A DNA stretch of 40,399 nt from Bacteroidales bacterium. Lineage in GTDB: Bacteria > Bacteroidota > Bacteroidia > Bacteroidales > F082. The DNA lies in the NCBI GenBank assembly GCA_015493215.1, contig WGDP01000035.1:1-40399 (forward strand), given 5' to 3'. Position numbers and translations under genes: made by a program. Below the pieces are notes generated by a model. It was given only the letters and a program-made list of their open reading frames with translations, did no database searches and had not been told where the DNA came from. The number at the start of each line of letters is the position of its first letter. The stretch's first letter is position 1. Shown piece by piece: positions 7,900 to 16,585 of the stretch.

Positions 7900-9195
7900 C
7901 TATTTTCTTCCAACGGTCAAATGTAGTAAACTTTCGGTTTCAAAGTATCTATCAGCCACTTTCAATAATTCATTCGGAGTCAGCTTCATGGTGGCTTCCA
8001 GGCTTTGGTTGTAATAGCTGAAATCAAGGCCTGCGTCTTTTACGGCTCTGAAACGTTCGGCCAGTGCCAACGGCCCGTCAAAACTTTTCAGGAAGTTACC
8101 AAAAAGGTAGTTTTTTACCAGTTGGAGTTCATTGTTGTCAACCGGCACGGTTTTTATCCGGTTGATTTCGTAATCAATTTCTTTCATGGCTGCTTCGGTA
8201 TAATCGGCGTTAACCTCCGTGGCAACCGTAAAATATGCCGCGTGCTTGTATGTTTGGATAAATGAGTTTACACCGTAAGTGTATCCCTTGTCTTCGCGAA
8301 GGTTACTCATCAACCGCGAGCCAAAATATCCTCCCAGCAGGGTGTTAACCATCTGCAATGCAAAAAAGTCGGGATGTGTTTTGTTAATAATCTGTTTTCC
8401 AACTCTTAATGCCGATTGCATGGCATTGCTGCGCTCAACAAATTTGTTTCCGGCCTCCTGTTTGGTTGAAAAAACTATCCGGTCGTTTACCCGGGAACTT
8501 CCTTTTGCCTGAAATTCCCCAAGATATTGATTCGTAAGTTTAATTACTTCATCATTAACACTTCCGCTTACAATAATGTAGGCAGAGTTGGGTCGATAGT
8601 AGTTTTTGTAAAAATTAACAACATCCTCACGAGCGATGTTTTCAAAGTCATCTTGGTGCAGAATCTGGCCATAGGCGCTGTTTTCACCGAAAATCATTTT
8701 GTTAAACTCCATGGAAGCGCGGTATCGCACCTTTTCGATGTTTACAAGATATTGCTGCTTTTGCCGCTGAAGGTATAGTTGAAACTCCTTTTCGGGAAAC
8801 ACGGCATCGGTAACTATTTCACCCAATAGCGGCAACAGTTTTTGCAGATGTTTGGTGAGTGCATATAGGGTTACGGATGCGGTATCTTTATTGATTTGTG
8901 TGTTTAGGTAAGCCCCGTAATAATCAAGCATTTCGGCAATTACCGCAGAAGATTTGCCGGTAGTACCCTCTTTGAGCAGATTATTGGTGCTTCCGGCCAC
9001 CAGTTTTTTATTTTGATAGGCCGAGCCTGCTTCAAAAACAATATCAATGCGTGTAATGGGTTCGCTGCCGGCTCTTATAATGTTTGCCTCGATACCGTTT
9101 GAAAGGACAATGGTTTCCGGATTGGTAAGTTCAACCTGAGCCATTTTGCCGGGATTTGGCATTCTTTTTCTATTGGGGGATGTGATACTGGTCAT
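7900..9195 (-). CDS. M16-family peptidase, non-catalytic subunit
   Basis: A 431-residue M16 (pitrilysin/insulinase-like) protein. It has the two-domain M16 fold, but the zinc motif HxxEH is replaced: the aligned stretch VAGSTNNLLKEGT has STNNL. It keeps the C-terminal substrate-binding arginine/tyrosine region LREDKGYTYGV. That combination is typical of the partner subunit in two-protein M16 enzymes. The frame continues upstream to 9267 inside the neighbouring gene. ATG at 9195 (MTSITSPNRKRMPNPGKM) leaves a 4-nt gap after the catalytic subunit's stop and is the more economical start. There is no obvious signal peptide. It probably forms a heterodimer with the product of 9200-10441. Confidence 0.9.
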   Translation of the reverse strand: MTSITSPNRKRMPNPGKMAQVELTNPETIVLSNGIEANIIRAGSEPITRIDIVFEAGSAYQNKKLVAGSTNNLLKEGTTGKSSAVIAEMLDYYGAYLNTQINKDTASVTLYALTKHLQKLLPLLGEIVTDAVFPEKEFQLYLQRQKQQYLVNIEKVRYRASMEFNKMIFGENSAYGQILHQDDFENIAREDVVNFYKNYYRPNSAYIIVSGSVNDEVIKLTNQYLGEFQAKGSSRVNDRIVFSTKQEAGNKFVERSNAMQSALRVGKQIINKTHPDFFALQMVNTLLGGYFGSRLMSNLREDKGYTYGVNSFIQTYKHAAYFTVATEVNADYTEAAMKEIDYEINRIKTVPVDNNELQLVKNYLFGNFLKSFDGPLALAERFRAVKDAGLDFSYYNQSLEATMKLTPNELLKVADRYFETESLLHLTVGRK

Positions 9196-9199
9196 GGGC

Positions 9200-10441
9200 T
9201 TAATGATTTGACAGGTAACAGAGTTTGTTTTTTCGGTGTGGGGCAAAAAGCCGGCGGGCTGTTTCACGAATATCGTTACGGGTTACCGAACGGTATTTCT
9301 CCGCTTCGAGGTTAAACAGCATTGCATCGCCGAGCATTTCGTAGTAGCCGAGGTTCATGGCTTTGTGCAAGGCAGAAAGTCTTGAAAATACCAAATTGGC
9401 TTCCACCTTATTAATTACCTTTTCCAGCTCGCGCTCATCAACAAGTTGCTCCTGTATTTTTTCCAGCTCCGTGTCAACCGCAGCTTCGGCGTCTGCCATT
9501 GAAACGCCCGTATTAAGCTTTCCCGATACGATGAACAGGCCTTTATCAAGGTCGCCGGTAATAAATGCATTGACCTCCGTAAACAGTTTTTTTTCTTTTA
9601 TCAACGTTTGATACATTCTTGACGATTCGCCGTTGGAGAGGATGTCGGAAATCAGGTCGTAATGATAAAAAGTTGCATCGGTGCGTTTTTCGGTGTGCCA
9701 GGCCATATACAACGCATCCTGAGGCACCTTGCGTTTTACAGTTTGCGAACGTGCCTTTTTTTGCTCCGGTTCAACCGGCAGCGCACGATTAATCTGTTTG
9801 CTTTGCTTATTGATGCTGCCAAACCATTTTTCTGACCATTGTTTAATTTGTTTTATATCCACATCGCCGGCAATGGACAAAATGGCGTTGTCGGGATTAT
9901 AAAATCTTTTGTAGAAAGCTTTTACATCTTCCATGGTGGCATTTTCGATGTGGCTTATCTCTTTTCCGATGGTAGGCCAGCGATAGGGATGTACTTTATA
10001 GGCCAATGGTTTGAGTAACAGATATACATCGCCGTAAGGCTGGTTCAGATAATTTTGTTTAAACTCTTCAATAACCACCTGGCGCTGTACTTCAAGGCTT
10101 TTTGGGGTAAATGCCAGGTTGAGCATTCTGTCCGACTCAAGCCAAAAGGCAATTTCCAGATTATTTTTCGGAATGGTAAGGTAGTAGTTGGTGTAATCGC
10201 TGTTGGTAAATGCATTGTTTTCGCCACCGGCAATCTGCAACGGTTCATCGTATTTTGGAATGTTAACCGACCCGCCAAACATCAGGTGTTCAAAAAGATG
10301 GGCAAAGCCTGTTTTGTCGGGGTTTTCGTCTCTGGATCCCACTTTGTAAATAATGTTCATAGCCACTACCGGTGTTGTTTTATCCTGATGAACCAACACG
10401 GTGAGGCCGTTATCCAAAGTGAATTTTTCAAAATTTACCAT
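9200..10441 (-). CDS. M16-family zinc peptidase, catalytic subunit
   Basis: A 413-residue M16 protease. The inverted zinc-binding motif HLFEH is at residues 48-52, with the general-base Glu51. The third zinc ligand is probably in VIEEFKQN at about 125-126. The N-terminal LDNGLTVLVHQD and GSRDENPDKTGFAHLFEHLM blocks are classical. The C-terminal half lacks the GYTYG substrate-binding block, which the next gene retains, so the two subunits complement each other. The family cleaves small peptides inside a closed clam-like chamber. No signal peptide is evident, so the protein is probably cytoplasmic. It is the first gene of a four-gene operon with a consensus promoter 20 nt upstream. Confidence 0.95.
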   Translation of the reverse strand: MVNFEKFTLDNGLTVLVHQDKTTPVVAMNIIYKVGSRDENPDKTGFAHLFEHLMFGGSVNIPKYDEPLQIAGGENNAFTNSDYTNYYLTIPKNNLEIAFWLESDRMLNLAFTPKSLEVQRQVVIEEFKQNYLNQPYGDVYLLLKPLAYKVHPYRWPTIGKEISHIENATMEDVKAFYKRFYNPDNAILSIAGDVDIKQIKQWSEKWFGSINKQSKQINRALPVEPEQKKARSQTVKRKVPQDALYMAWHTEKRTDATFYHYDLISDILSNGESSRMYQTLIKEKKLFTEVNAFITGDLDKGLFIVSGKLNTGVSMADAEAAVDTELEKIQEQLVDERELEKVINKVEANLVFSRLSALHKAMNLGYYEMLGDAMLFNLEAEKYRSVTRNDIRETARRLFAPHRKNKLCYLSNH

Positions 10442-10459
10442 ACGTAATATTTAAGCCTG

Positions 10460-10487
10460 CAAAGGTAATCGAAAGTGTGTAATGCAA
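10460..10487 (-). promoter_or_regulatory. Promoter of the M16 peptidase operon
   Basis: On the minus strand TACCTTTG (complement of 10460-10467) serves as the -7 element, with TTG (complement of 10485-10487) 17 nt upstream. It lies about 20 nt before the ATG at 10441, inside the 127-nt spacer that follows the exopolysaccharide operon. I saw no strong terminator in that spacer. Confidence 0.6.
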
Positions 10488-10568
10488 TAACGCCAAAACA
10501 AAGGTTCTGGTACACTTTGAAAATAAAAATGATAGTTTCTTTTCGAAATGCTTAAAAAACTAAATAAC

Positions 10569-11375
10569 CTAACGGGCAATGTTTGCTTGAGTTTTGATGG
10601 CACCCATGTTAAGGTCGTCAACTTCAAGAATTTGGAAGCTGTTGTCGATGCTTTTTAGCAGTTTTGTCAGGTTTTCTTTGCCTGAGTGAACCGACTCCAT
10701 TACAATGATGATTTCGGGAAATGATTTCAAAAACTTTTTTGCACCTTCCAACACGTTGGATTCCATTCCCTCCACATCAATTTTAATAAAAACCTTGTCC
10801 TTTTTGGGGTCGAAATTACATTGGCCGATAAGTGAGTCGAGGGGTACCACTTTTACCGTTGTTTCATCACCATCTTTAACATCTTTGTTTTCGATACTTT
10901 TTAAATGTGATGCGCCGGTGTTATCAGGAACAAAAGTAAAAACATCGGTATGCTCGTATTTGCCCAAAGCCAAATTAATCGGTTTAACAGAATGTTGAAA
11001 CCCGTTAAGTTCGATGTTTTTCGACAAAGCTTCAAAATTATCTTTTACCGGCTCAAAGGCACACCCTTCAAGCCCCTTTTTGGCAAATAAAATAGAGTAG
11101 GTACCGATATTTGCCCCCACATCCAAGAATTTATTATAGTTCTCAACATGTTGATAAACAAACTTTTTCACTTTCCACTCGTATGCATAATTGGCAAACT
11201 GAAAATCGAGTGTTCCGGCACGAACAAAAAAGGTTCCCAGGGAGCTTTTATAAATTGCCTGGCGCCGCGAGAGCTTACCGGTAAGCATATATTTTACCGA
11301 TGACAAAAAGAAGTGGAACTCACCATGCTTTATAAAGTCCTTTGAGTATCGCCAAAAGGTTAAAATTTTTCCCAT
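10569..11375 (-). CDS. FkbM-family SAM-dependent methyltransferase
   Basis: A 268-residue protein of the FkbM methyltransferase family. The SAM-binding motif I is visible in KFLDVGANIGTYSILFAKKG, with acidic residues in GCAFEPVKDNF just after it. The hallmark KIDVEGMESNVLEGA block follows in the second half. The family usually O-methylates sugars or secondary metabolites. As the last gene of the exopolysaccharide operon it probably methylates a hexose or uronic acid of the repeat unit (inference). The frame can be read from a TTG at 11381, but ATG at 11375 (MGKILTFWRYSK) is the better start. It lies 20 nt after the acyltransferase stop. Confidence 0.87.
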   Translation of the reverse strand: MGKILTFWRYSKDFIKHGEFHFFLSSVKYMLTGKLSRRQAIYKSSLGTFFVRAGTLDFQFANYAYEWKVKKFVYQHVENYNKFLDVGANIGTYSILFAKKGLEGCAFEPVKDNFEALSKNIELNGFQHSVKPINLALGKYEHTDVFTFVPDNTGASHLKSIENKDVKDGDETTVKVVPLDSLIGQCNFDPKKDKVFIKIDVEGMESNVLEGAKKFLKSFPEIIIVMESVHSGKENLTKLLKSIDNSFQILEVDDLNMGAIKTQANIAR

Positions 11376-11395
11376 TATCAATTAAAATGTAATTG

Positions 11396-12016
11396 TTATT
11401 TTTTAATTCGTTCCCACGCTTTGGTGTCGAAATTGTAATGTTTTAACGGCTTTGCCGGATTACCTCCCACAATGGTATATGGAGGTACATCTTTTACAAC
11501 CACGCAACCGGCCGCAACAATTGAATGTTTGCCTACCGTAACTCCTGCGGTAACCACTGCATTGGCGCCAATCCATACCTCATCCTCAATAACAATGGGT
11601 TTGGTTTCCACCTGCTGGTCGCTGATGGGGATGTTGATGTCGGTATAACCGTGATTCAATCCAGAAAGCACCACATTTTGAGCAAACATTACATCGTTGC
11701 CTATTTTAACAGGGCCTATCAGTGTGTTTCCGAGGCCAATGCGGGTTCGTTCGCCTATATAAACATCGCCAACGCCATTGTTAACGGTGCTAAAGTCTTC
11801 GATGGTGGAGTCGCGTCCAATGGAAAAATTATTAAACGGCATTACATCAATGCGGGTGCGGCGTCTGATAAGCGACCCTTTACCTTTATGGTGTTTAAGA
11901 GGATTAACAAACCATTTTACCCACAATCGCGGCCTTGCCTGATTTTTGGGCATCAACATCCATAAAGCCAGTTTTTTAAGCTTTGGATTTGACTTTAATT
12001 TTTCTTTTAAACCCAT
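11396..12016 (-). CDS. Left-handed beta-helix (hexapeptide) acyltransferase
   Basis: A 206-residue LbetaH acyltransferase. From about residue 65 to 190 there are repeated hexads of the [LIV]-G-x4 type (FSIGRDSTIEDFSTV, VYIGERTRIGLGNTL, VKIGNDVMFAQNV, VTVGKHSIVAAGCVV). The end block VVVKDVPPYTIVGGNPAKPL is typical of WcaF/VatD/maltose-type O-acetyltransferases. A probable catalytic histidine is in VVLSGLNHGYTDI. These enzymes form trimers and move acetyl from acetyl-CoA to a sugar hydroxyl. In this operon it is likely to decorate the exopolysaccharide repeat unit. The first 60 residues are basic and may contact membrane or lipid-linked sugar. It is 12 nt downstream of the GT4 gene. Confidence 0.88.
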   Translation of the reverse strand: MGLKEKLKSNPKLKKLALWMLMPKNQARPRLWVKWFVNPLKHHKGKGSLIRRRTRIDVMPFNNFSIGRDSTIEDFSTVNNGVGDVYIGERTRIGLGNTLIGPVKIGNDVMFAQNVVLSGLNHGYTDINIPISDQQVETKPIVIEDEVWIGANAVVTAGVTVGKHSIVAAGCVVVKDVPPYTIVGGNPAKPLKHYNFDTKAWERIKK

Positions 12017-12028
12017 GACTCAATGTTT

Positions 12029-13228
12029 TTATTTTGAACTTTCAATCATTTCAATTTTATCGTAAATCTCTTTTACGTTGTTTTCCCAGGTATGGCTTCG
12101 AGCCAGTTTTTCGCGTGCAGCCTCTTTTTCGGGGCTATTTTCTTTTAAAGCCTTGTCAATAAGGGTAACATACTCTTCTTTGGTTTCGGCAAGGTAAACA
12201 TATCCTTCAAAAACCTCCATTGCTTTGGTTTTTGTTTGAACCGTAGGTTTTCCCATGGCAAGGTATTCGTCAATTTTACGGGGATAATTGCCGATGGTTA
12301 CCTCGTTTAGCTTTTGCGGGTTTATGGCCACATCAAAGGCGTAGAGATAGGAGGGAAGCTCTTCCATTTTTTTACTGCCGAGAAAATATACATTCTCAAG
12401 ATTATGTAACTCACTGTTTTTAAACTCGTCATCTTCGGGACCCACCAAAACAACACTCCAGTCGGGTCGCGATTGTGCTATGTGAATAATAACATCCAAA
12501 TCGAGGCGTAATGCCAACAGCGCGCCAATATATCCTATAACCGGTTTTTTAATGGGTTTAATATCCTTAGGAACCTCTTTGATAAGTTTTTTATCGAACA
12601 GCGATACATCGCATCCCTGACCCACATAATAGGAGTGTTTGTTAAATTTACGTGCCAGGTCGGCAAGATAGGTTGAGTTGGCTACCACCAAATCGGCTTT
12701 AGCCATGTGTTGTGCTTCGATACGGATTCCCTGAGTTTTCCAAAAATCTACGGCAATCATGTTGTCGCGGGTATAATATACATAGGTTTTTGGTTTGAGC
12801 AACTCGGGCAGATAAAAACTTCGGAACATATCACTGTCGTTAAAAATGATAAAATCCTTAAAGTCAAGTTCTGCAATGGCTTTTTTTATTTCGCGGGCAA
12901 AGCGCTTGTTGTTTATTTTATTTAAAATATCAAACAACCAGTTAACGGGCAGCTGACTAATGGACTCCAATTTTGTGTTGGGATAAAGATTCCACATATT
13001 GTCGTTTATTTTGACAAGATTTGGCTCTTCACCCTTCATAATTTTTATCCGCTTTTGAATTAACGGGTCATTTTTTTCTCTGATTAAAGTCAGCCTGTCC
13101 AACGGGTAATTTACGTACAACACCCTGTTATGCCTGGAAAATTCGTACGCGAGGTTGATACAGTTGCTTCCGATGCGGCTGTCGAGCGCCTGTAAACCAA
13201 CTACAATAATGTCTCGGTTTTTAATCAT
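12029..13228 (-). CDS. Glycosyltransferase family 4-like protein
   Basis: A 399-residue GT-B glycosyltransferase. The N-terminal domain opens with IIVVGLQALDSRIGSNC. The C-terminal nucleotide-sugar-binding domain contains KPVIGYIGALL, WSVVLVGPEDDEF, VYFLGSKKMEELP and a late RKIDEYLAMGKPTVQT block, where the glutamate before the G-P-turn occupies the place of the GT4 E-x7-E motif. No signal peptide or membrane helix is seen, so it acts on the cytoplasmic face, adding one sugar to the lipid-linked unit. Donor and acceptor cannot be read from the sequence. It lies 11 nt after one GT4 gene and 12 nt before the acyltransferase. Confidence 0.87.
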   Translation of the reverse strand: MIKNRDIIVVGLQALDSRIGSNCINLAYEFSRHNRVLYVNYPLDRLTLIREKNDPLIQKRIKIMKGEEPNLVKINDNMWNLYPNTKLESISQLPVNWLFDILNKINNKRFAREIKKAIAELDFKDFIIFNDSDMFRSFYLPELLKPKTYVYYTRDNMIAVDFWKTQGIRIEAQHMAKADLVVANSTYLADLARKFNKHSYYVGQGCDVSLFDKKLIKEVPKDIKPIKKPVIGYIGALLALRLDLDVIIHIAQSRPDWSVVLVGPEDDEFKNSELHNLENVYFLGSKKMEELPSYLYAFDVAINPQKLNEVTIGNYPRKIDEYLAMGKPTVQTKTKAMEVFEGYVYLAETKEEYVTLIDKALKENSPEKEAAREKLARSHTWENNVKEIYDKIEMIESSK

Positions 13229-13239
13229 AACTTTAAATT

Positions 13240-14400
13240 TTAACGGTAGTGTTTTTGGTAAACTTCATCATACAACTTCAACACATCTTTGGCCATGTTT
13301 TCCCACGAAAACTTTTGTGATTGCTTAAATCCCTTTTCAATAAGCTCATTGCGCAGTTTTTCATCCTCCATAAGGCGGATAATACCTTCGGTAATTTCTT
13401 CAGGTTTAAAGGGGTCGATTATGTAGGCGGCTTCCCCGCCTGTAATCTCAGGCATGGATGATGTGTTGGAGGTAATAACAGCTACGCCGCAGCGCATGGC
13501 TTCCAGTATGGGGATGCCAAAGCTTTCGCGCAGCGAGGGATACAAAAATATCCTGCACTGATTGTAAATGGCAGGTAAATCGGTATTTATAACATATCCT
13601 GTTAAGTGAATCCTGTCGATTAATCCGGGATCGCCAATATCAGCCAACACCTTTTTAAGCTCGTTGGCTTCGTAATCCAACATAACAAGGTACATTTCGT
13701 CGTCGTTGGTTTGTTTTAAATAGTCGGAAAACGCTTTTAAGGCACCGGGAGTATTTTTTTTGGGATCGGTATTGCCAAGAAAAAACAGAAATTTATCAGG
13801 AAGTTTGTAAAGTTTTTTAACCCTGTCAAGTTCCTTTTTATCATCAATTTTACGAAAGTGTTCACTAACACCGTTATAAACTGCAACAAGGCGTTCATCG
13901 TTTTCAGGGAAATGAAAAAACTCTTTAATGCGGTTTTTTTCAAAATCCGATACAGTAATAATTTTATCGCTCTTTTTAATTACACGCGGCACCACAAAAC
14001 GCCGGTACATGTTACCAAACTTTTGATACCATGTTCCCGATTTTTTTAGCAGCGGGTGGCTCTCCATATAAATGATGTCATGCAACGTAACAACCAGTGG
14101 CATACCCGGGTTAATGGGGGCCGTATTGCTTGTGCAATGTAAAATATGACACCCTTCCTTTTTTGCTGCCTTTGGCAAAGCCGATTGCTCCCAAACAGGG
14201 TACGGGCCTCCGTCGAGTTCAACAATTTTAACGTTTTTGGTATCCTTAAGTGCCGATTTATCGGCATCCGGCTTTACAAAAACAACATATTCGTTTTTTT
14301 TGTCCAGCTTTTGAATATAGTTGATTAACTCCAATGCAACCATATCCATTCCGTGTTTTTTCTCCCGCTGTAACCGTTGACCTTCGATAGCAATTTTCAT
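13240..14400 (-). CDS. Glycosyltransferase family 4 (retaining, GT-B)
   Basis: A 386-residue GT4 enzyme, more canonical than its neighbour. Features in order are MKIAIEGQRLQREKKHGM at the N terminus, LVVTLHDIIYMESHP, KIITVSDFEKNRIKEFF and then the donor domain with FLFFLGNTDPKKNTPGALKA. The E-x7-E-type motif follows in FLYPSLRESFGIPILEAM, and then GVAVITSNTSSMPEI. The second glutamate normally contacts the donor sugar ribose or phosphate. The product resembles mannosyl- or rhamnosyl-transferases of capsule loci, but the sugar is not predictable. It starts at ATG 14400, 33 nt after the GT2 gene's stop. It is soluble and probably membrane-associated. Confidence 0.9.
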   Translation of the reverse strand: MKIAIEGQRLQREKKHGMDMVALELINYIQKLDKKNEYVVFVKPDADKSALKDTKNVKIVELDGGPYPVWEQSALPKAAKKEGCHILHCTSNTAPINPGMPLVVTLHDIIYMESHPLLKKSGTWYQKFGNMYRRFVVPRVIKKSDKIITVSDFEKNRIKEFFHFPENDERLVAVYNGVSEHFRKIDDKKELDRVKKLYKLPDKFLFFLGNTDPKKNTPGALKAFSDYLKQTNDDEMYLVMLDYEANELKKVLADIGDPGLIDRIHLTGYVINTDLPAIYNQCRIFLYPSLRESFGIPILEAMRCGVAVITSNTSSMPEITGGEAAYIIDPFKPEEITEGIIRLMEDEKLRNELIEKGFKQSQKFSWENMAKDVLKLYDEVYQKHYR

Positions 14401-14433
14401 ACTTTTATATTTTTATAAGAAACCTGACTTCCT

Positions 14434-15642
14434 TTAATGTTTATGCTTTTTTATTTGAAATGCGTTGTAGGTATGTTTTGTGTGAATAAATTTTTTGTTT
14501 CCCTTTCTAAAACTAACAAGTGAAATCATCATCATCACAATTCCTTTGGGTAAAGTTAATACTGCTTTAAAAAAGCTAAAGTTATAAAATTTACGCGGAA
14601 TGGCAAATGCAAAAACCAAAATAATTGCTACAAACAGCGACATCCATGCGATAAGCCAGCCCAACGGATTGAATAAAAGTGAAAAAGCAGCCATAAAGGT
14701 AAGTATTGCCAGGAGCAGCACTCGCGGAAGCTGGATATAAATCATGGCACGAACAAAATATTCAAAGTTTCCTTCGGTAAACAGTGCTTTAATTGAAGGT
14801 AAGAAGTTACGTCCGAAAAAATGAAATTGTGCCGAGAGCCACCGCCTGCGCTGACGAGTGAACACCTCGGCGTTTTGTACTTTTTCGTCGTACACGTAAG
14901 TATCGGGCAAATATTCTACTTTTATGCGTCTGCGTGATAAGCGCATCTCTATTTCCTTGTCAAAACCGCCAACTACCTCAACCTCTTTCATCATGGTTTT
15001 AAACATGGCGAAGTCAAAAGCCATGGCAGAGCCTATCAGCGCCGATGAAAAGTTAAGAACCCGAAATCCCTTTCTGAAAATACTGTTGTTAATTTCTTCG
15101 CTTATTGAGTCGAGCAGGGCAAAATTGGTATTTAAATTTTTTGCCGTTCGATGCCCTTGAACAACTTTATACCCTGCTGCGAATGACTGGTTTATGGTTG
15201 TAAGGAAGTCGCTGCTCATAATGTTGTCAGCATCTAATATAACAGCGATGTCATAATTATTACTTAGGTTTTCGAAAGCATAATTGATGGCTCTCGATTT
15301 GGTACTGATTTCAAAATCTTTGGCCAAAAGCGTGATGTTATATCGCATCAGGTCGTGCAGGGTATGCGGCAAAAAATGGTCGGCCACCACCACAATTTCA
15401 AATTTATCATCCGGATAGTGCTGCTTCAAGGCACTTTCAACCACTTCAAGAATTACATTGTCTTCGCTGTAAGCCGGAATGATGAGCGCTATTTTCCGGA
15501 ATATTCCATCATCGACAAGTTTGGGATGATACGAAAAAAGACTTGCTGTTGAAAACACAAACAACACCAATACACTTGCAGCTATGTAAAGAAAAAATAC
15601 AAGTTGAATAATTTCCAATATGTCGGTTAAAAGATTCATCAT
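14434..15642 (-). CDS. Membrane glycosyltransferase family 2 with QxxRW motif (copy B of cassette)
   Basis: A 402-residue integral-membrane GT2. One N-terminal helix (about 12-35) leads to the catalytic domain (IALIIPAYSEDNVILEVVE, DAD at 137-139, GHRTAKNLNT, QRRRW at 264-268). Two or three membrane helices follow (about 305-385). The QxxRW motif is characteristic of processive enzymes such as cellulose and hyaluronan synthases, although some single-addition GT2s have it too. It resembles the product of 16586-17809 over its full length, with identical stretches such as QGHRTAKNLNT. Two adjacent ATG codons (15642, 15639) are possible starts. The first overlaps the upstream stop as ATGA, so translation is coupled. 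Confidence 0.9.
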   Translation of the reverse strand: MMNLLTDILEIIQLVFFLYIAASVLVLFVFSTASLFSYHPKLVDDGIFRKIALIIPAYSEDNVILEVVESALKQHYPDDKFEIVVVADHFLPHTLHDLMRYNITLLAKDFEISTKSRAINYAFENLSNNYDIAVILDADNIMSSDFLTTINQSFAAGYKVVQGHRTAKNLNTNFALLDSISEEINNSIFRKGFRVLNFSSALIGSAMAFDFAMFKTMMKEVEVVGGFDKEIEMRLSRRRIKVEYLPDTYVYDEKVQNAEVFTRQRRRWLSAQFHFFGRNFLPSIKALFTEGNFEYFVRAMIYIQLPRVLLLAILTFMAAFSLLFNPLGWLIAWMSLFVAIILVFAFAIPRKFYNFSFFKAVLTLPKGIVMMMISLVSFRKGNKKFIHTKHTYNAFQIKKHKH

Positions 15643-16568
15643 AACATTGGGTTTTCGTGAATTTCATCATCATACAAGTGGTTGATATTCCACAATATAG
15701 CCTTATAATAGGCCATAAATACAGCTATTTTTCCTTTTAACAGGTATTTAAAAGCATTTTTAGGAATGGCCACAAACAGTTGGTAAAAAATGCCAAGGTA
15801 AAAGTTTCTTCCCTCGTAGTTCCGCCGCATAAATACCAGCCGGTTTCTGTTAAGGTAGTATATTTTTAAAGCACTGAGTTTGCCCGTTGTTACCGATTCT
15901 TTATGTAAAACCGACGATTTTCCGTTATAGTATATTTTGTAACCCGATTTGATGATTCGGGCACACCAGTCGGCTTCTTCGTAGTACAGAAAAAAGGTGT
16001 ACGACATCAACCCGACATCTTTTATAACTCGCATGGGAACCATTAATGCGGCACCATGACCGTAGGCGGTTTCGCGAATATCATCATATTTTCCGTTATC
16101 CTTTTCCATATACCCGATGGCAAAATTCCGCATGGTAACCGGATTAATGGGAGTATATCCTGCGTACTGAATGGTATCGGAGCGATAGAAATATTTTATT
16201 TTAGGGCTGACGGCACCAATTTCCGGGTTTTTTTCCAGTAGGTCAACCAGTGGCTCTAAAAAATTTTTTGGAACTTCAATGTCGTTGTTGAGCAAAAGCA
16301 CATAATCGCCTTTGGCCGCCATAATACCGAAATTGTTTCCGGCAGCAAACCCGTAGTTTATGGGGTTTTCGATAAATTTTATCTGCGGATACTCCTTTTT
16401 TATAATGGAAGGGTCATCTTCAACCGAATGGTTATCAACAACAATAACTTCAACATTGGGATAGGTAATCTGTTTCAACGATTCAAGCAACTCGCAGGTA
16501 ACCCTTGCCTGGTTGTAGTTTACCGTTATGATGGAAACCAAAGGATATCGGTTGAAAGTATAGGCCAT
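15639..16568 (-). CDS. Glycosyltransferase family 2, rhamnosyltransferase-like (copy B of cassette)
   Basis: A 309-residue inverting GT2 with a GT-A fold. The start YPLVSIITVNYNQARVTCELL, the donor motif VVDNHS, NYGFAAGNNFG and the metal-binding LLNNDIEVP (Asp96) are all present. FFLYYEEADWCARI provides the likely catalytic acidic region. Most similar enzymes transfer rhamnose or related deoxyhexoses (WbbL-like), but specificity cannot be assigned. It resembles the 310-residue product of 17812-18744 across its length. A C-terminal amphipathic stretch may hold it at the membrane. Its TGA stop overlaps the start of the next GT2. Confidence 0.9.
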   Translation of the reverse strand: MAYTFNRYPLVSIITVNYNQARVTCELLESLKQITYPNVEVIVVDNHSVEDDPSIIKKEYPQIKFIENPINYGFAAGNNFGIMAAKGDYVLLLNNDIEVPKNFLEPLVDLLEKNPEIGAVSPKIKYFYRSDTIQYAGYTPINPVTMRNFAIGYMEKDNGKYDDIRETAYGHGAALMVPMRVIKDVGLMSYTFFLYYEEADWCARIIKSGYKIYYNGKSSVLHKESVTTGKLSALKIYYLNRNRLVFMRRNYEGRNFYLGIFYQLFVAIPKNAFKYLLKGKIAVFMAYYKAILWNINHLYDDEIHENPML

Positions 16569-16585
16569 CTTTAAACATTAAAGTA

